DNA of 64,000 nt from JBDSGC01 sp046594105 (GTDB lineage Bacteria; Acidobacteriota; Thermoanaerobaculia; Gp7-AA8). Numbering within the stretch: the first letter of the stretch is position 1; every line of letters starts with the position of its first letter. Below are positions 44,654 through 53,172 of the stretch, piece after piece. The notes beneath the pieces are model-generated. The model searched no databases and was not told the origin of the DNA. It saw only the letters and a program-made list of their open reading frames with translations. Position numbers and translations under genes: made by a program. Where the stretch lies: assembly GCA_046594105.1 (NCBI GenBank), contig JBKJQB010000248.1:4793-68792 (forward strand), in the 5' to 3' direction.

Positions 44654-46393
44654 TCACACCCCGAGAGCTTTCTTCGCCGCCTTGCTTCGCGACGTCAGCG
44701 CGGCCGCTACTTCGTCAGCCGGCTTCGTGTTGAAGATCTGCTTCGGTGAGAGCCCTGCCTTGCGCGCCACCCAGCTGCCCGTCAGCAACGCACCATACTC
44801 GCGAACGGAGTGCGCATCGGGGTTGATGGAGAACTGCACACCGAGATCGAGCGCTCGCCGCACATGACGCCAATCGAGATCGAGACGGTTCGGGTTGCCG
44901 TTGATCTCGATCATCACTCCACGCTGGCCGGCCCGCTCGAACACCCGATCGAAATCGAGGGTGTATCCGTCGCGTGCCAGCAGCTTCCTTCCTGTGAGGT
45001 GCCCGAGGAAGGTGACGAATGGGTTGTCGAGGGCGGTGAGGAGGCGCTCTGTCATCTCGTCCTTCGGCATGCCGAATCGCGAATGGATGGAGGCGATCAC
45101 GAAATCGAGAGTGGCCAGCGTTTCCGCCGGATAATCGATCGTCCCGTCGGGCAGGATGTCCGCCTCGGTGCCTCGGAAGATCGTCATCGGCGCGGCCTTC
45201 TTCCGTTCCGAGTCGATCTCTCGATGCTGCTCGCGAAGTCGCTCGGTGGAGAGTCCGCCCGCGTAGTGCGCGGCAGGCGAGTGATCGGAAAGTCCGACAT
45301 ACTCCAGGCCGGCTTCGCCCGCCGCCCCAAGCATCTCTGCGATCGAGTTACGCCCGTCCGAGTAGGTCGTGTGCACGTGAAAGGTTCCGCGAAGATCCTC
45401 TCGCGAGACAAGGCTGCGGCGACCTTTGCGCTTGAGATCCTCCGCCGTCTCTCGACGCTCCGGTTCCACGAAGGGCAGACCAGCTTTTTCGAAAAGCCCC
45501 GCTTCCGTGACCTCGCGTACCGGCTTGCCTGCGGCGAACAACGCTCCGTCCCGCCACTCGAATCCAGATCGCCGCGTGAACTCGTTCACGAACTCCTCGG
45601 TGCCGGTGGTGCGCAGCAGTGTCGAGGCGAAGGACTCCGGTGACGCCAGGTGGATGTACACGTCGATCTCGCCCAGAGCAGTGCCTCTGATGGTGTCCGC
45701 ATCGAGGTCGGCCGGGTTCTCCAGCAACTTGGCCATGGCAGCGCTCACGGCTTCCCGATCGCGTGTCTTCACCACGACATTCACGTTGCGGATGACCTCC
45801 AGCCGGCGTCTCACGCTTCCGGACACTTCGGCGTCTTCGACTTCGGCGATCGAGGCCAGCTGCTGCAGGAGGGTGACAGCGACCTCCAGCCCGGCCGGCA
45901 ACAGGAAGTGCGACTCCCGCCGGCGCGCCTTTTCGATTCCATCCAGGATCTTCTGCTGCGTTTTTGCTCCGAAGCCGGGAAGCTTCGCCAGCCGCCCTTC
46001 GCGGCCGGCCGCCTCGAGCTGGTCGAGACTCCCCACGCCGAGCTTCTCGTGAACGATCGCAATTTTCTTCAATCCAAAACCGGGAACGCGCAGCAGGTCG
46101 AAAATGCCTGGCGGATAACGACCGCGCAACTCGTCCAGATAGCTCGACTGACCGGTGCGATCGAGCTCTTCGATCACCGCGGCGGTGGCCTTGCCGATTC
46201 CCGGCGTCGCCGTCAGCTCTCCCGCAGCGATCAACTCGTCGATCGGTCGCTCCACGGCGCGCAGGCTGTCCGCCGCGCGTTGAAACGCGAGAGCCTTGAA
46301 GCGATTGGATTCGCTGAGCTCCAAATAGCGCGAGATTTCATTCAGCGCGCGCGCGATGTCCCACTTTTCCATGCGATCGAGCGGCCCGCTCAT
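44654..46393 (-). CDS. polX: PolX-family protein (DNA polymerase X-like with PHP domain), polymerase site altered
   Basis: The protein has 579 residues with the bacterial PolX layout: an N-terminal 8-kDa-type domain with helix-hairpin-helix (ELTATPGIGKATA and LRVPGFGLKK), a nucleotidyltransferase domain (about 165-320), and a C-terminal PHP phosphoesterase (about 340-575). The PHP metal ligands look intact (FHVHTTYSDG, SIHSRFGMPK, INPDAHS). In the polymerase motif the expected Asp-x-Asp is Asn203-Val-Asn205 (codons AAC and AAT at 45785-45787 and 45779-45781). The third Asp (GEIDVYI) remains. Nuclease function is therefore likelier than polymerisation. It is divergent from pyrF, 26 bases away. 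Confidence 0.88.
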   Translation of the reverse strand: MSGPLDRMEKWDIARALNEISRYLELSESNRFKALAFQRAADSLRAVERPIDELIAAGELTATPGIGKATAAVIEELDRTGQSSYLDELRGRYPPGIFDLLRVPGFGLKKIAIVHEKLGVGSLDQLEAAGREGRLAKLPGFGAKTQQKILDGIEKARRRESHFLLPAGLEVAVTLLQQLASIAEVEDAEVSGSVRRRLEVIRNVNVVVKTRDREAVSAAMAKLLENPADLDADTIRGTALGEIDVYIHLASPESFASTLLRTTGTEEFVNEFTRRSGFEWRDGALFAAGKPVREVTEAGLFEKAGLPFVEPERRETAEDLKRKGRRSLVSREDLRGTFHVHTTYSDGRNSIAEMLGAAGEAGLEYVGLSDHSPAAHYAGGLSTERLREQHREIDSERKKAAPMTIFRGTEADILPDGTIDYPAETLATLDFVIASIHSRFGMPKDEMTERLLTALDNPFVTFLGHLTGRKLLARDGYTLDFDRVFERAGQRGVMIEINGNPNRLDLDWRHVRRALDLGVQFSINPDAHSVREYGALLTGSWVARKAGLSPKQIFNTKPADEVAAALTSRSKAAKKALGV

Positions 46394-46419
46394 CTCCTCG
46401 GACTCGCTATGATCCTCCC

Positions 46420-47097
46420 ATGCAATCCCGCGACCGTCTCATCGTGGCCCTCGACCGATCGTCGCGCGACGAGATCCTCCGTCTTGCCGACCAGCTCCAG
46501 GAAGAAGTGGGCATGTTCAAGGTCGGATTGCAGGCCTTCATCAGCAATGGGCCTTCGATTGTCCAGGAGCTGACCGCAAGGGGAGCGCGAATTTTCCTCG
46601 ATCTGAAAATCCATGACATCCCCAACACGGCCCAGCACGCCGTCGCGGCCTGCGCGTCCATGGGGGCGGCGATGACTACGGTGCACGCCGCAGGGGGCGC
46701 GGCCATGATGGAAGCCTGCGCCAATGAGACGATGCTGGTCCTGGCCGTTACGGTCCTGACCAGCCTGAATGCGGCCGCTTTGGACGAGACCGGCGTTCGG
46801 GACACACCGCTCGAGCAGGTGGTGCGCATGGCCAGACTGGCTCAACGGGCAGGACTGCGAGGGGTGGTGGCCTCGCCTCAGGAGATCGAGGCCATTCGCG
46901 AGCATTGCGGGAAAGACTTCGTGATCGTGACTCCCGGAATCCGGCCCGAGGGCTCGGCGGCGGACGATCAGCAGAGAACGAAAACGCCCGCCGCGGCAGT
47001 CGCGGCGGGCGCAGATTACATCGTTGTGGGACGGCCGATCACCGGCGCCGCCGATCCGAGAGGAGCGGCGCGCGCGGTAGTCGACAGCCTATCGTGA
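46420..47097 (+). CDS. pyrF: Orotidine 5'-phosphate decarboxylase PyrF
   Basis: The protein has 225 residues, a single TIM barrel. It has LIVALDRSS at the start, the catalytic Asp-Lys-Asp block IFLDLKIHDIPNT, VTPGIRPEGS, and DYIVVGRPITGA near the end. It makes UMP from OMP. Its last 9 bases overlap the end of the convergent LVIVD gene. No other pyrimidine gene is in the window. Confidence 0.95.
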   Translation: MQSRDRLIVALDRSSRDEILRLADQLQEEVGMFKVGLQAFISNGPSIVQELTARGARIFLDLKIHDIPNTAQHAVAACASMGAAMTTVHAAGGAAMMEACANETMLVLAVTVLTSLNAAALDETGVRDTPLEQVVRMARLAQRAGLRGVVASPQEIEAIREHCGKDFVIVTPGIRPEGSAADDQQRTKTPAAAVAAGADYIVVGRPITGAADPRGAARAVVDSLS

Positions 47098-48603
47098 TCC
47101 GCTCGAACGTCGGCGGGTGACGCAGTTTGATCCTGGACCGTTGAAGAAGACCTTCTGGCTGGCGAACTGGCGGCGGTTGCCGTTCGCATCCGTACCGACC
47201 GCGCGCAGCAGATGCTCCCCGCGCGCCGTCGCATCGAGGTTCACACCGATCCGGAAGGGGCTGACCGGAGTGGACGAGGGGATGTCAATGCGTGCCGGCC
47301 CGGTCAGCGACGCCGACCCGAGCGAGCCACCATCGAGGAACAACTCGACGTTGTTGATTCGGGATGCGCCGGTGACCCATCCGTGAATCTCCGCGCCGGC
47401 GCAGGTGAGTCCGGCGATCCCGTCGAACTCGATGCGGCCGGTGATCTGTCCGCACGCGCCGTAGGTCTGCAGGCCGGTCTGATCGCCGATGACGTAAACG
47501 TACGGGCCGACCACGACCGGATTCGACTTCACCTCATCGCTCTGTGTGTAGGAGACCTGTTCGTAATTCCGGTTGAAGCTTCCCTAATAGATGGGAACCG
47601 TGTAATCGAAGACGTCGAACGCGATCGTCCGTGCCGGCTGCAGGGTGTGCGGGTCCAGCTCATCGATCAGCGTGATCAGCCGGTTGGTCTGATCGTCGAT
47701 GGTCGCCTGCGGATGAAAGACCACCGGGTTGGAACGATCGATCCCGATCGCCGCGGTGGTGTGATAAGTCAGCGGGTTGAAGAACAGGGCCGTCGAGGGC
47801 GCTCCGCTGGCGGGCGGGTTGATGCCGTAGGTCAGGATCGCGTTCGGGCTTCCCACCGCCAGAAAATTGGTTCCGTTACTGACGAGAAAGGTTCCCGGCG
47901 TGCCGACGGCGGAGAACACCAGGGGTGCGGCGCGATTGGTGATGTCGAACGCCCACGTGCCGGTAAGGCTGGTCGCGAAGAGGTATCCGTAGTTGAAAGC
48001 GATGTCGTTGAACCCGGCGTACGGGCTGATCAGCGTGGTGATCCCGCCCACGCGCGTCGGCGCCAGCCGGTTGCTGATGTCGTACAGGTCGATGGTGTTG
48101 AAGCAGTTGTTCGAGCCGTTGGCGAAACAGGGCAGATCGGTCGCAGGGTAAAGGCCCGCCACCGTGTTGCCATTCACGGCCAGACGGCGATAGCGGAGAC
48201 CGGGAGTGCGCGAAACCAACAGAGGAGCGGTGCCGCCGGCGCGAACGCCGCGCAGGTCGTAGATCTCCAGGCCGGACTCGCTGCTGACGTAGAGGAACCC
48301 GTTGCTGAAGGCCACCCCTCCGTTGACGTCACGACCGGCCAGAGAGCCGATCAGGTCCTCGCGGTCGACCTTCATGTCGCCGAGGTCCGTCACCGAGTAG
48401 GTCGTCAGCGTCTGGCCCCGGAGAGCGAAGACCTGAGCGCCGGAGCGGAACACCCCGTGCGGCGACTCATAAAACGGCGAGGCCGGAGGGTTGGTCGAGA
48501 CCAGGGTTAGGGGACAACTGGCCTGAAACTGACCGAGGACGGTCGTGGCCGAAAGAAGGACAACCGCAGAAACCGCGAGAGCGATCCGTGAACCAACGCG
48601 CAT
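47089..48603 (-). pseudogene. Secreted LVIVD-repeat-like protein gene interrupted by one in-frame amber codon
   Basis: A single frame runs from the ATG at 48603 to 47089 except for one TAG at 47584-47586 (after DVFDYTVPIY). Downstream the same frame continues GSFNRNYEQVSYTQSDEVKS for 164 codons. The start has GGGAGG upstream and a signal peptide (MRVGSRIALAVSAVVLLSATTVLG). The upstream part has beta-propeller-like repeats of LVIVD type (GLEIYDLRGV, TIDLYDISNRLAPTRVGG, GTWAFDITNRAAP). The downstream part has an Ig-like segment (INNVELFLDGGSLG). It is either a recent nonsense mutation, a sequencing error, or two products with readthrough. Confidence 0.78.
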
Positions 48604-48810
48604 ACAAGCCTCCCAAAACCACCCCAAAACGCGCTCAACATGAGCAGAAACCGGATTCGTCTAAGGGGCTAACTATCTCTCAAGCGGCGACTTTTTTCAA
48701 CCGGGGGTGCCTTTTCGCTGCGGTGTATCATGAGCCGCTCACCCCGGCCAGCGAGGGTTTGACCACGGAAACAACGGCCATCGACCTCTGCGTTCTCGGG
48801 TGAGAATCTT

Positions 48811-49395
48811 ATGCTCGACGGTCACGTGCTCGTCCTCAACCGAGTCTTCCAGGCAGTGCAGATCACTTCCGCACGGCGGGCCCTCACCCTTCTCTACAAG
48901 GGTCAGGTCAAAGCCGTGGACTCGGAATACCGAACCTACGATTTTGTAAACTGGGCCGACATTCCGGTCCAGCCGGAAGACCACTTCGTCCGCACCCCCA
49001 ACCGGAGCATCCTGATCCCCGCGGTCATCCAGCTCCTCTCCTTTGACCGCCTGCCGAGGCAGGAGGTGAAGTTCTCCCGCGGCAACATCTATCTGCGGGA
49101 CGGGAATCGCTGCCAGTACTGCGGCAGGAAGTTTTCCTCCTCCGAGCTGTCCCTCGATCACGTGATCCCCATCTCCCGCGGCGGCAAATCGAGCTGGGAG
49201 AACGTCGTGTGCGCCTGCCTTCCCTGCAATGTGCGGAAAGGAAACAAGTTGCTCAGCGAGTGCGCCGTACAGCTGATCCGTCATCCGGCGCGCCCGCGCT
49301 GGCATCCGCTCCACCGCCTCCAGGGAAGGAACTTCCCCGACATCTGGAAGAACTTCCTCGACGAGGCGTACTGGAACGTGGAGCTCAAGGAGTAG
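48811..49395 (+). CDS. HNH endonuclease family protein
   Basis: The protein has 194 residues. The N-terminal 85 residues (VLVLNRVFQAVQITSARRAL and YKGQVKAVD) are the domain that commonly precedes HNH in stand-alone bacterial proteins. The HNH motif follows: CQYCGRKF, then SLDHVIPISRGG, then ENVVCACLPCNVRKGNK, with two zinc-binding CxxC pairs. Such genes are widespread, single and not linked to phage; their target is unknown. A 207-base gap without obvious gene lies upstream. Confidence 0.88.
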   Translation: MLDGHVLVLNRVFQAVQITSARRALTLLYKGQVKAVDSEYRTYDFVNWADIPVQPEDHFVRTPNRSILIPAVIQLLSFDRLPRQEVKFSRGNIYLRDGNRCQYCGRKFSSSELSLDHVIPISRGGKSSWENVVCACLPCNVRKGNKLLSECAVQLIRHPARPRWHPLHRLQGRNFPDIWKNFLDEAYWNVELKE

Positions 49396-49485
49396 TTGGG
49401 CGGACGCAATAGCGGTCAGGCGACTCAACAGTTATAAAGTTCCAGCGTGATCGTTCCGAAACCCCATCATCTGGGACCTCAGAAC

Positions 49486-49998
49486 ATGGCTTGGCTTCGT
49501 CTCTCGCTCTTTGCGCAGACCATCCTGGCGATTTACTTCCAGACCGTGCAGTGGATTCCACTCGGCAATTGGAACTATCAGCCCGAACAGTCAAGTCTCA
49601 GTCCTTTCAGCAATCTGCCGCTCAGCGTGCTTGCTGTTCAGGGTCGACTGACTGCTCCCACGGCGCTCCTGGTTATCTGGTTCCTGGTGCCATTTGCCCT
49701 GTTCTGCTTTGCTTACTCGCGACGCTCGTGGTGGCTAATGTGGATGCCACTGGGTTTCTATTCGGTATGGATAGCCCTAGAGGCATCATGGTGGGTGCTC
49801 TACGCGCTCGGCAGGTCCGATTCGCAAGTGGAGCGCTACCAAAGAGTCTTCGCCCCCGCCACGCAGTTGTTGCCATCGTTCGGACGCCATCTTCCTCCTG
49901 ACGGAGCGCACTTCGTTCTTCACATTCTTCTCTTCTCAGTTCTCGTTCCTGGGTTCCTTGGTCTATTCAAATCGCTTTTGCCGGCACGATCCGAGTAA
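49486..49998 (+). CDS. Membrane protein of unknown function
   Basis: I do not recognise this protein of about 170 residues. It has three or four membrane segments: LFAQTILAIYFQTVQWIP near the start, LLVIWFLVPFALFCFAY, WLMWMPLGFYSVWIALEASWW, and a C-terminal FVLHILLFSVLVPGFLGLF. The frame opens with a GTG at 49447; neither start has a strong ribosome site, and I prefer the ATG. Its A/T content and Trp/Phe-rich make-up differ from the neighbours, a mild hint of separate origin. Confidence 0.6.
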   Translation: MAWLRLSLFAQTILAIYFQTVQWIPLGNWNYQPEQSSLSPFSNLPLSVLAVQGRLTAPTALLVIWFLVPFALFCFAYSRRSWWLMWMPLGFYSVWIALEASWWVLYALGRSDSQVERYQRVFAPATQLLPSFGRHLPPDGAHFVLHILLFSVLVPGFLGLFKSLLPARSE

Positions 49999-50033
49999 GC
50001 GCCCCAGGCATCATCGTGCTGAAGAGGACCCCG

Positions 50034-50561
50034 ATGCGACCTGTGCGGTACTGCGTGGCAGCGAGTCTCGACGGATACATCGCCGGGCCTGACGGAGCGT
50101 TCGACTGGATCCCGGCGGACCCCGCTGTCGATTTCGCAGCCATTTTTGCGAACGTTGATACCGTACTGGTTGGCCGGCGCACCTACGAATTGGTCCGCCG
50201 AATGGGCTCTCCGACCTGGGCACCGGGCACGCGTGTCTCCGTCTTCTCGAGAACTCTCCGCGAGACGTCTCCCGGTGTGACCGTCGTCGGGGAGGATGCG
50301 GCTGCGGTCGTGGCGGCGCTTCGTGCGGAACCAGGCGACGGTGAGATCTGGCTATTCGGCGGGGCCACGTTGTTCGGAAGCTTGCTCGCTGCCAGGCAGG
50401 TGACTGCCATCGAGGTCACCGTGGTTCCGATCCTGCTCGGCGGCGGCATTCCGCTGCTGCCGCCCGGTGCGCCGCGTTCGACGCTGGCGCTGACCAGAAC
50501 CCAGACCTATCCAAGCGGCATGGTTACGTTGTTCTACACCGTCCGTGGTGTCGGGGCCTGA
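50034..50561 (+). CDS. Dihydrofolate reductase/RibD C-terminal-like protein
   Basis: The protein has 175 residues with the RibD_C/DHFR-like fold: RYCVAASLDGYIAGPDGAFDW at the start, DTVLVGRRTYELV, GEIWLFGGATLFGSLL and VVPILLGGGIPLLPPG. Members of this stand-alone family (YwjB, YyaP type) bind NADPH, but few have a known substrate. The ATG at 50034 has AGAGGA 5 bases upstream and fits the family start better than the longer frame at 50016. It is convergent with the ABC exporter gene. Confidence 0.88.
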   Translation: MRPVRYCVAASLDGYIAGPDGAFDWIPADPAVDFAAIFANVDTVLVGRRTYELVRRMGSPTWAPGTRVSVFSRTLRETSPGVTVVGEDAAAVVAALRAEPGDGEIWLFGGATLFGSLLAARQVTAIEVTVVPILLGGGIPLLPPGAPRSTLALTRTQTYPSGMVTLFYTVRGVGA

Positions 50562-50613
50562 ACCGGACGCCAGGCGCCTCTGCGCGCAGATCGATTCGCC
50601 TCCATCGAGCACC

Positions 50614-52446
50614 TCACTTTTTCGCCGCGAGATCCTCCACTTCCTCCCCCGCGTTCACGAAGCGATTCACCGCCACTCCGTATTGCTTCTCGTACAACGC
50701 GCGGTACCGGCCGCCGAGGACCATCAGTTCGACGTGGTTGCCCCGCTCGACGATGGCTCCTTCTTCCAGCACCAGGATCTGGTCGGCGGTGCGAACGGTC
50801 GATAGACGATGGGCGATGACAAAGGTCGTTCGGCCCCGCATCAGCTTGTTCAGCCCGTCCTGGATGAGAGCCTCGCTTTCGCTGTCCAGCGAGGACGTCG
50901 CTTCATCGAGGATGAGGATGCGCGGATTGGCCACGATGGCCCGGGCGATGGCCACGCGCTGCTTCTGGCCGCCGGAGAGGCGCACGCCGCGCTCGCCAAC
51001 GACCGTTTCGTACTGTGCAGTGAAGCCTGTCGCAAACTCGTCGACGTGGGCGATTCTCGCCGCTTCCAGCACCTGATCACGCGACGCCTTCGGATTGCCC
51101 ATGGCGATGTTCTGATAGATCGACTCCGCGAAGAGGAAGGAGTCCTGCGGGACGATGCCGAGGTGCGCGCGATAGTCGCCGAGGCGAAGATCGATCAATG
51201 GCTGGCCGTCGATGAGGATCTCGCCTTTCGTCGGACGATGGAACGCTGCGATCAGCGAGATCAGCGTGCTCTTCCCGCCGCCGGAGGGGCCGACCAGCGC
51301 GATCGAGCGGCCGGCGGGCGCGATCAGATTGATGTCCTTCAGAACCGGTACGTCTTTGGTGTACTCGAACCACACATCGCGGAACTCCACGGCTCCTTCG
51401 ATGTCGGCGGTCGCTTTTTTTGCGGCGTCGTCGGCATCTTCGCGTTTCTCCCCGAGCACTTCGCGCATTCGCTCCAGTCCAGCGAACGCTTCGGAAAGCT
51501 GCGTACCGATGGAGACGATCTGGACGACCGGGCCGACGACCAGCGCGAGATAGAGCGTGAACGAGATCAGTCCGCCGATGGTCATCCTGCCGGCGATCAC
51601 CTCGCGTCCGCCGATGACCAGCACCGACACGCCGACGACGCCGACCAGAAACGTGGTCAAGGCGCCGACGCCGGACACCACGCGCATGGTCTTCATCACC
51701 AGGCGAAGCAGGCCGTGCGCACCCTTGGCGAACACACGCGCTTCATGCCGCTCCGCCCCGTACGCCTTCACCACGCGGATTCCGGAAAAGCCCTCGGTCA
51801 GCCGTCCGGTCACCTGGGCATTGATCTCGCCGCGTTCCTTGAAGAGCGGCCGGACCGTGGTGAAGGCGTAGATGAGCACGCCGGCAAAGAGGAAAAAAGC
51901 GCCGAACACCATGAACGCCAACTTCGAGCTCAGATAGAAAAGGATCCCGGTAGCCACTCCCGCCGTGACGATCCCGCCCACCAGCTGCAGCAGTCCCGTG
52001 CCCACGAGGTTGCGCACTCCTTCCGCGTCGTTCATCACCCGCGACACCAGCACTCCCGTCTTGGTGGCATCGAAGTAGCCGACCGACAGCCGCTGGACAT
52101 GTTGCTGGATGCGCTTGCGAAGGTCGGCGATGGACCGCTGCGCGGCGATGCCGAGGATCTGGGCCAGGGCGTAGTCGGTCAGCCCGCCGATGGCGGCGGC
52201 CACTCCGGTCACCAGCGCCAGCTTCCACAACAGTTCGTGACGCCCTTTCCCGATGACGTCATCGATCAGGAACTTCGTCGTTCCCGGGAGGACGATGCTC
52301 ATCATTCGATTGATGAGCAGCAGTGGCAACCCCAGCGCAAGCCGTCCTCGGGACCGCCAGATCAGGTCACCGGCATCTTTCAGAATCGCACGCCGGCGCA
52401 CCGGATCGAGGCGCGCACGTTTGGGTTTGGCCGTTTCTTCAGGCAT
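50614..52446 (-). CDS. ABC-type exporter, fused permease and ATPase (MsbA/ABCB-like)
   Basis: This half-transporter has 610 residues. Six membrane helices occupy about 30-330. The nucleotide-binding domain (about 355-595) has Walker A GPSGGGKST, Q-loop VPQDSFLF, signature LSGGQKQR, Walker B ILILDEATSSLD and H-loop AHRLST. All catalytic motifs are intact, so a homodimer should pump a lipid, peptide or drug-like substrate, which cannot be named. The start at MPEETAKP (52446) avoids a long unlikely N-terminal extension. No partner half-transporter is adjacent. Confidence 0.93.
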   Translation of the reverse strand: MPEETAKPKRARLDPVRRRAILKDAGDLIWRSRGRLALGLPLLLINRMMSIVLPGTTKFLIDDVIGKGRHELLWKLALVTGVAAAIGGLTDYALAQILGIAAQRSIADLRKRIQQHVQRLSVGYFDATKTGVLVSRVMNDAEGVRNLVGTGLLQLVGGIVTAGVATGILFYLSSKLAFMVFGAFFLFAGVLIYAFTTVRPLFKERGEINAQVTGRLTEGFSGIRVVKAYGAERHEARVFAKGAHGLLRLVMKTMRVVSGVGALTTFLVGVVGVSVLVIGGREVIAGRMTIGGLISFTLYLALVVGPVVQIVSIGTQLSEAFAGLERMREVLGEKREDADDAAKKATADIEGAVEFRDVWFEYTKDVPVLKDINLIAPAGRSIALVGPSGGGKSTLISLIAAFHRPTKGEILIDGQPLIDLRLGDYRAHLGIVPQDSFLFAESIYQNIAMGNPKASRDQVLEAARIAHVDEFATGFTAQYETVVGERGVRLSGGQKQRVAIARAIVANPRILILDEATSSLDSESEALIQDGLNKLMRGRTTFVIAHRLSTVRTADQILVLEEGAIVERGNHVELMVLGGRYRALYEKQYGVAVNRFVNAGEEVEDLAAKK

Positions 52447-52553
52447 CGCGGGATTGTATCGACAGAGGGTGAGTGGATCGAAACTTGCTATGGCAGAGAT
52501 CGCATGAAGAACCTGATCAGCCTGCCGCACATGCAGCGAACGGAGTGGATGCG

Positions 52554-52850
52554 ATGACGTTGGTGAATTCTCTTTGCGCGGAGATCAGCATCTATCAGGG
52601 CGTCGGCGAGCCCACCGGCATCCAGGTGGAACGGAGCGCCATCCGAGGCAAAAAGGGCTTGTGCAAGAGCATGCGGGACCTGGCCATCAAGTCGCGCGTG
52701 CTCGGCGACGGCTACTACTACCTGCCCATCGAGCTGTGGCCGAAGACCAAGGAACCGGTCGTGGTCCATAAGCACGACTGGACGGTGATCGGCTCGATCC
52801 CCCGGACCCCGCGCGCGCCAAAGAAGGGCTCGAAGCAGCTCACCACCTGA
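52554..52850 (+). CDS. Small protein of unknown function
   Basis: I do not recognise this 98-residue soluble protein. Its first half mixes hydrophobic and charged residues (CAEISIYQGVGEPTGIQVER). A central motif reads DGYYYLPIELWPKTKEP. The tail is basic and Pro-rich (RTPRAPKKGSK). GGAG precedes the ATG by about 8 bases. It is divergent from the ABC exporter and is followed by two intergenic repeats. Confidence 0.6.
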   Translation: MTLVNSLCAEISIYQGVGEPTGIQVERSAIRGKKGLCKSMRDLAIKSRVLGDGYYYLPIELWPKTKEPVVVHKHDWTVIGSIPRTPRAPKKGSKQLTT

Positions 52851-52880
52851 CCCCGGCCGGCACGGCCCACCCTCAGAGGC

Positions 52881-53017
52881 GGTGAAGAAATCCCCCAACC
52901 GTCATCCTGAGCGGCGTGGGTGGCGGGCGGGAAGCGAAGGATCTGCAATCACGAGGATTTTGCTGGGAGCAGTTGCGTCGTTGCAGATCCTTCGCCGTCT
53001 GCGCGGTTCAGGATGAC
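52881..53017 (+). repeat. Long hairpin-forming intergenic element, copy 1
   Basis: The core 52901-53017 (117 bases) has termini GTCATCCTGA and TCAGGATGAC and nested inner arms GCGAAGGATCTGCAA and its complement. The preceding GTGAAGAAAT...CAACC flank (from about 52881) is shared with copy 2 (56644-56779, inverse orientation). A GGCCGGCACGGCC remnant lies just upstream (52855-52867). Confidence 0.9.
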
Positions 53018-53043
53018 GGCAAAGGCGATCGAGGTACCGCAGG

Positions 53044-53101
53044 CTGAGGCGAAAATCGTGGCGGACGCTTTGCGAACCAACGCCGCCGGCCGTGCCGGCC
53101 T
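53044..53101 (+). repeat. Dispersed intergenic repeat family 2, copy F
   Basis: This copy is nearly identical to copy E (25401-25458). It sits 26 bases after the long hairpin element and about 70 bases before dacA, so the whole 52851-53172 gap is mostly repeat sequence. Confidence 0.9.
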
Positions 53102-53172
53102 CCCTCGATAAACCTTCCTGTGGTACACGCCGTGCATTTTCTCGCGGCAAAATCAAGATTGGAGCCTGCCCG

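Noticed and set aside
47212..48510. 432-codon plus-strand frame opposite the LVIVD gene
   Set aside because: It shows shadow composition (Arg, Asp, Gly and Val), and the minus frame has a signal peptide, ribosome site and repeats.
50809..52557. 582-codon frame antisense to the ABC exporter
   Set aside because: The minus strand has every ABC motif intact; the plus frame is Arg/His/Asp-rich shadow without start signals.
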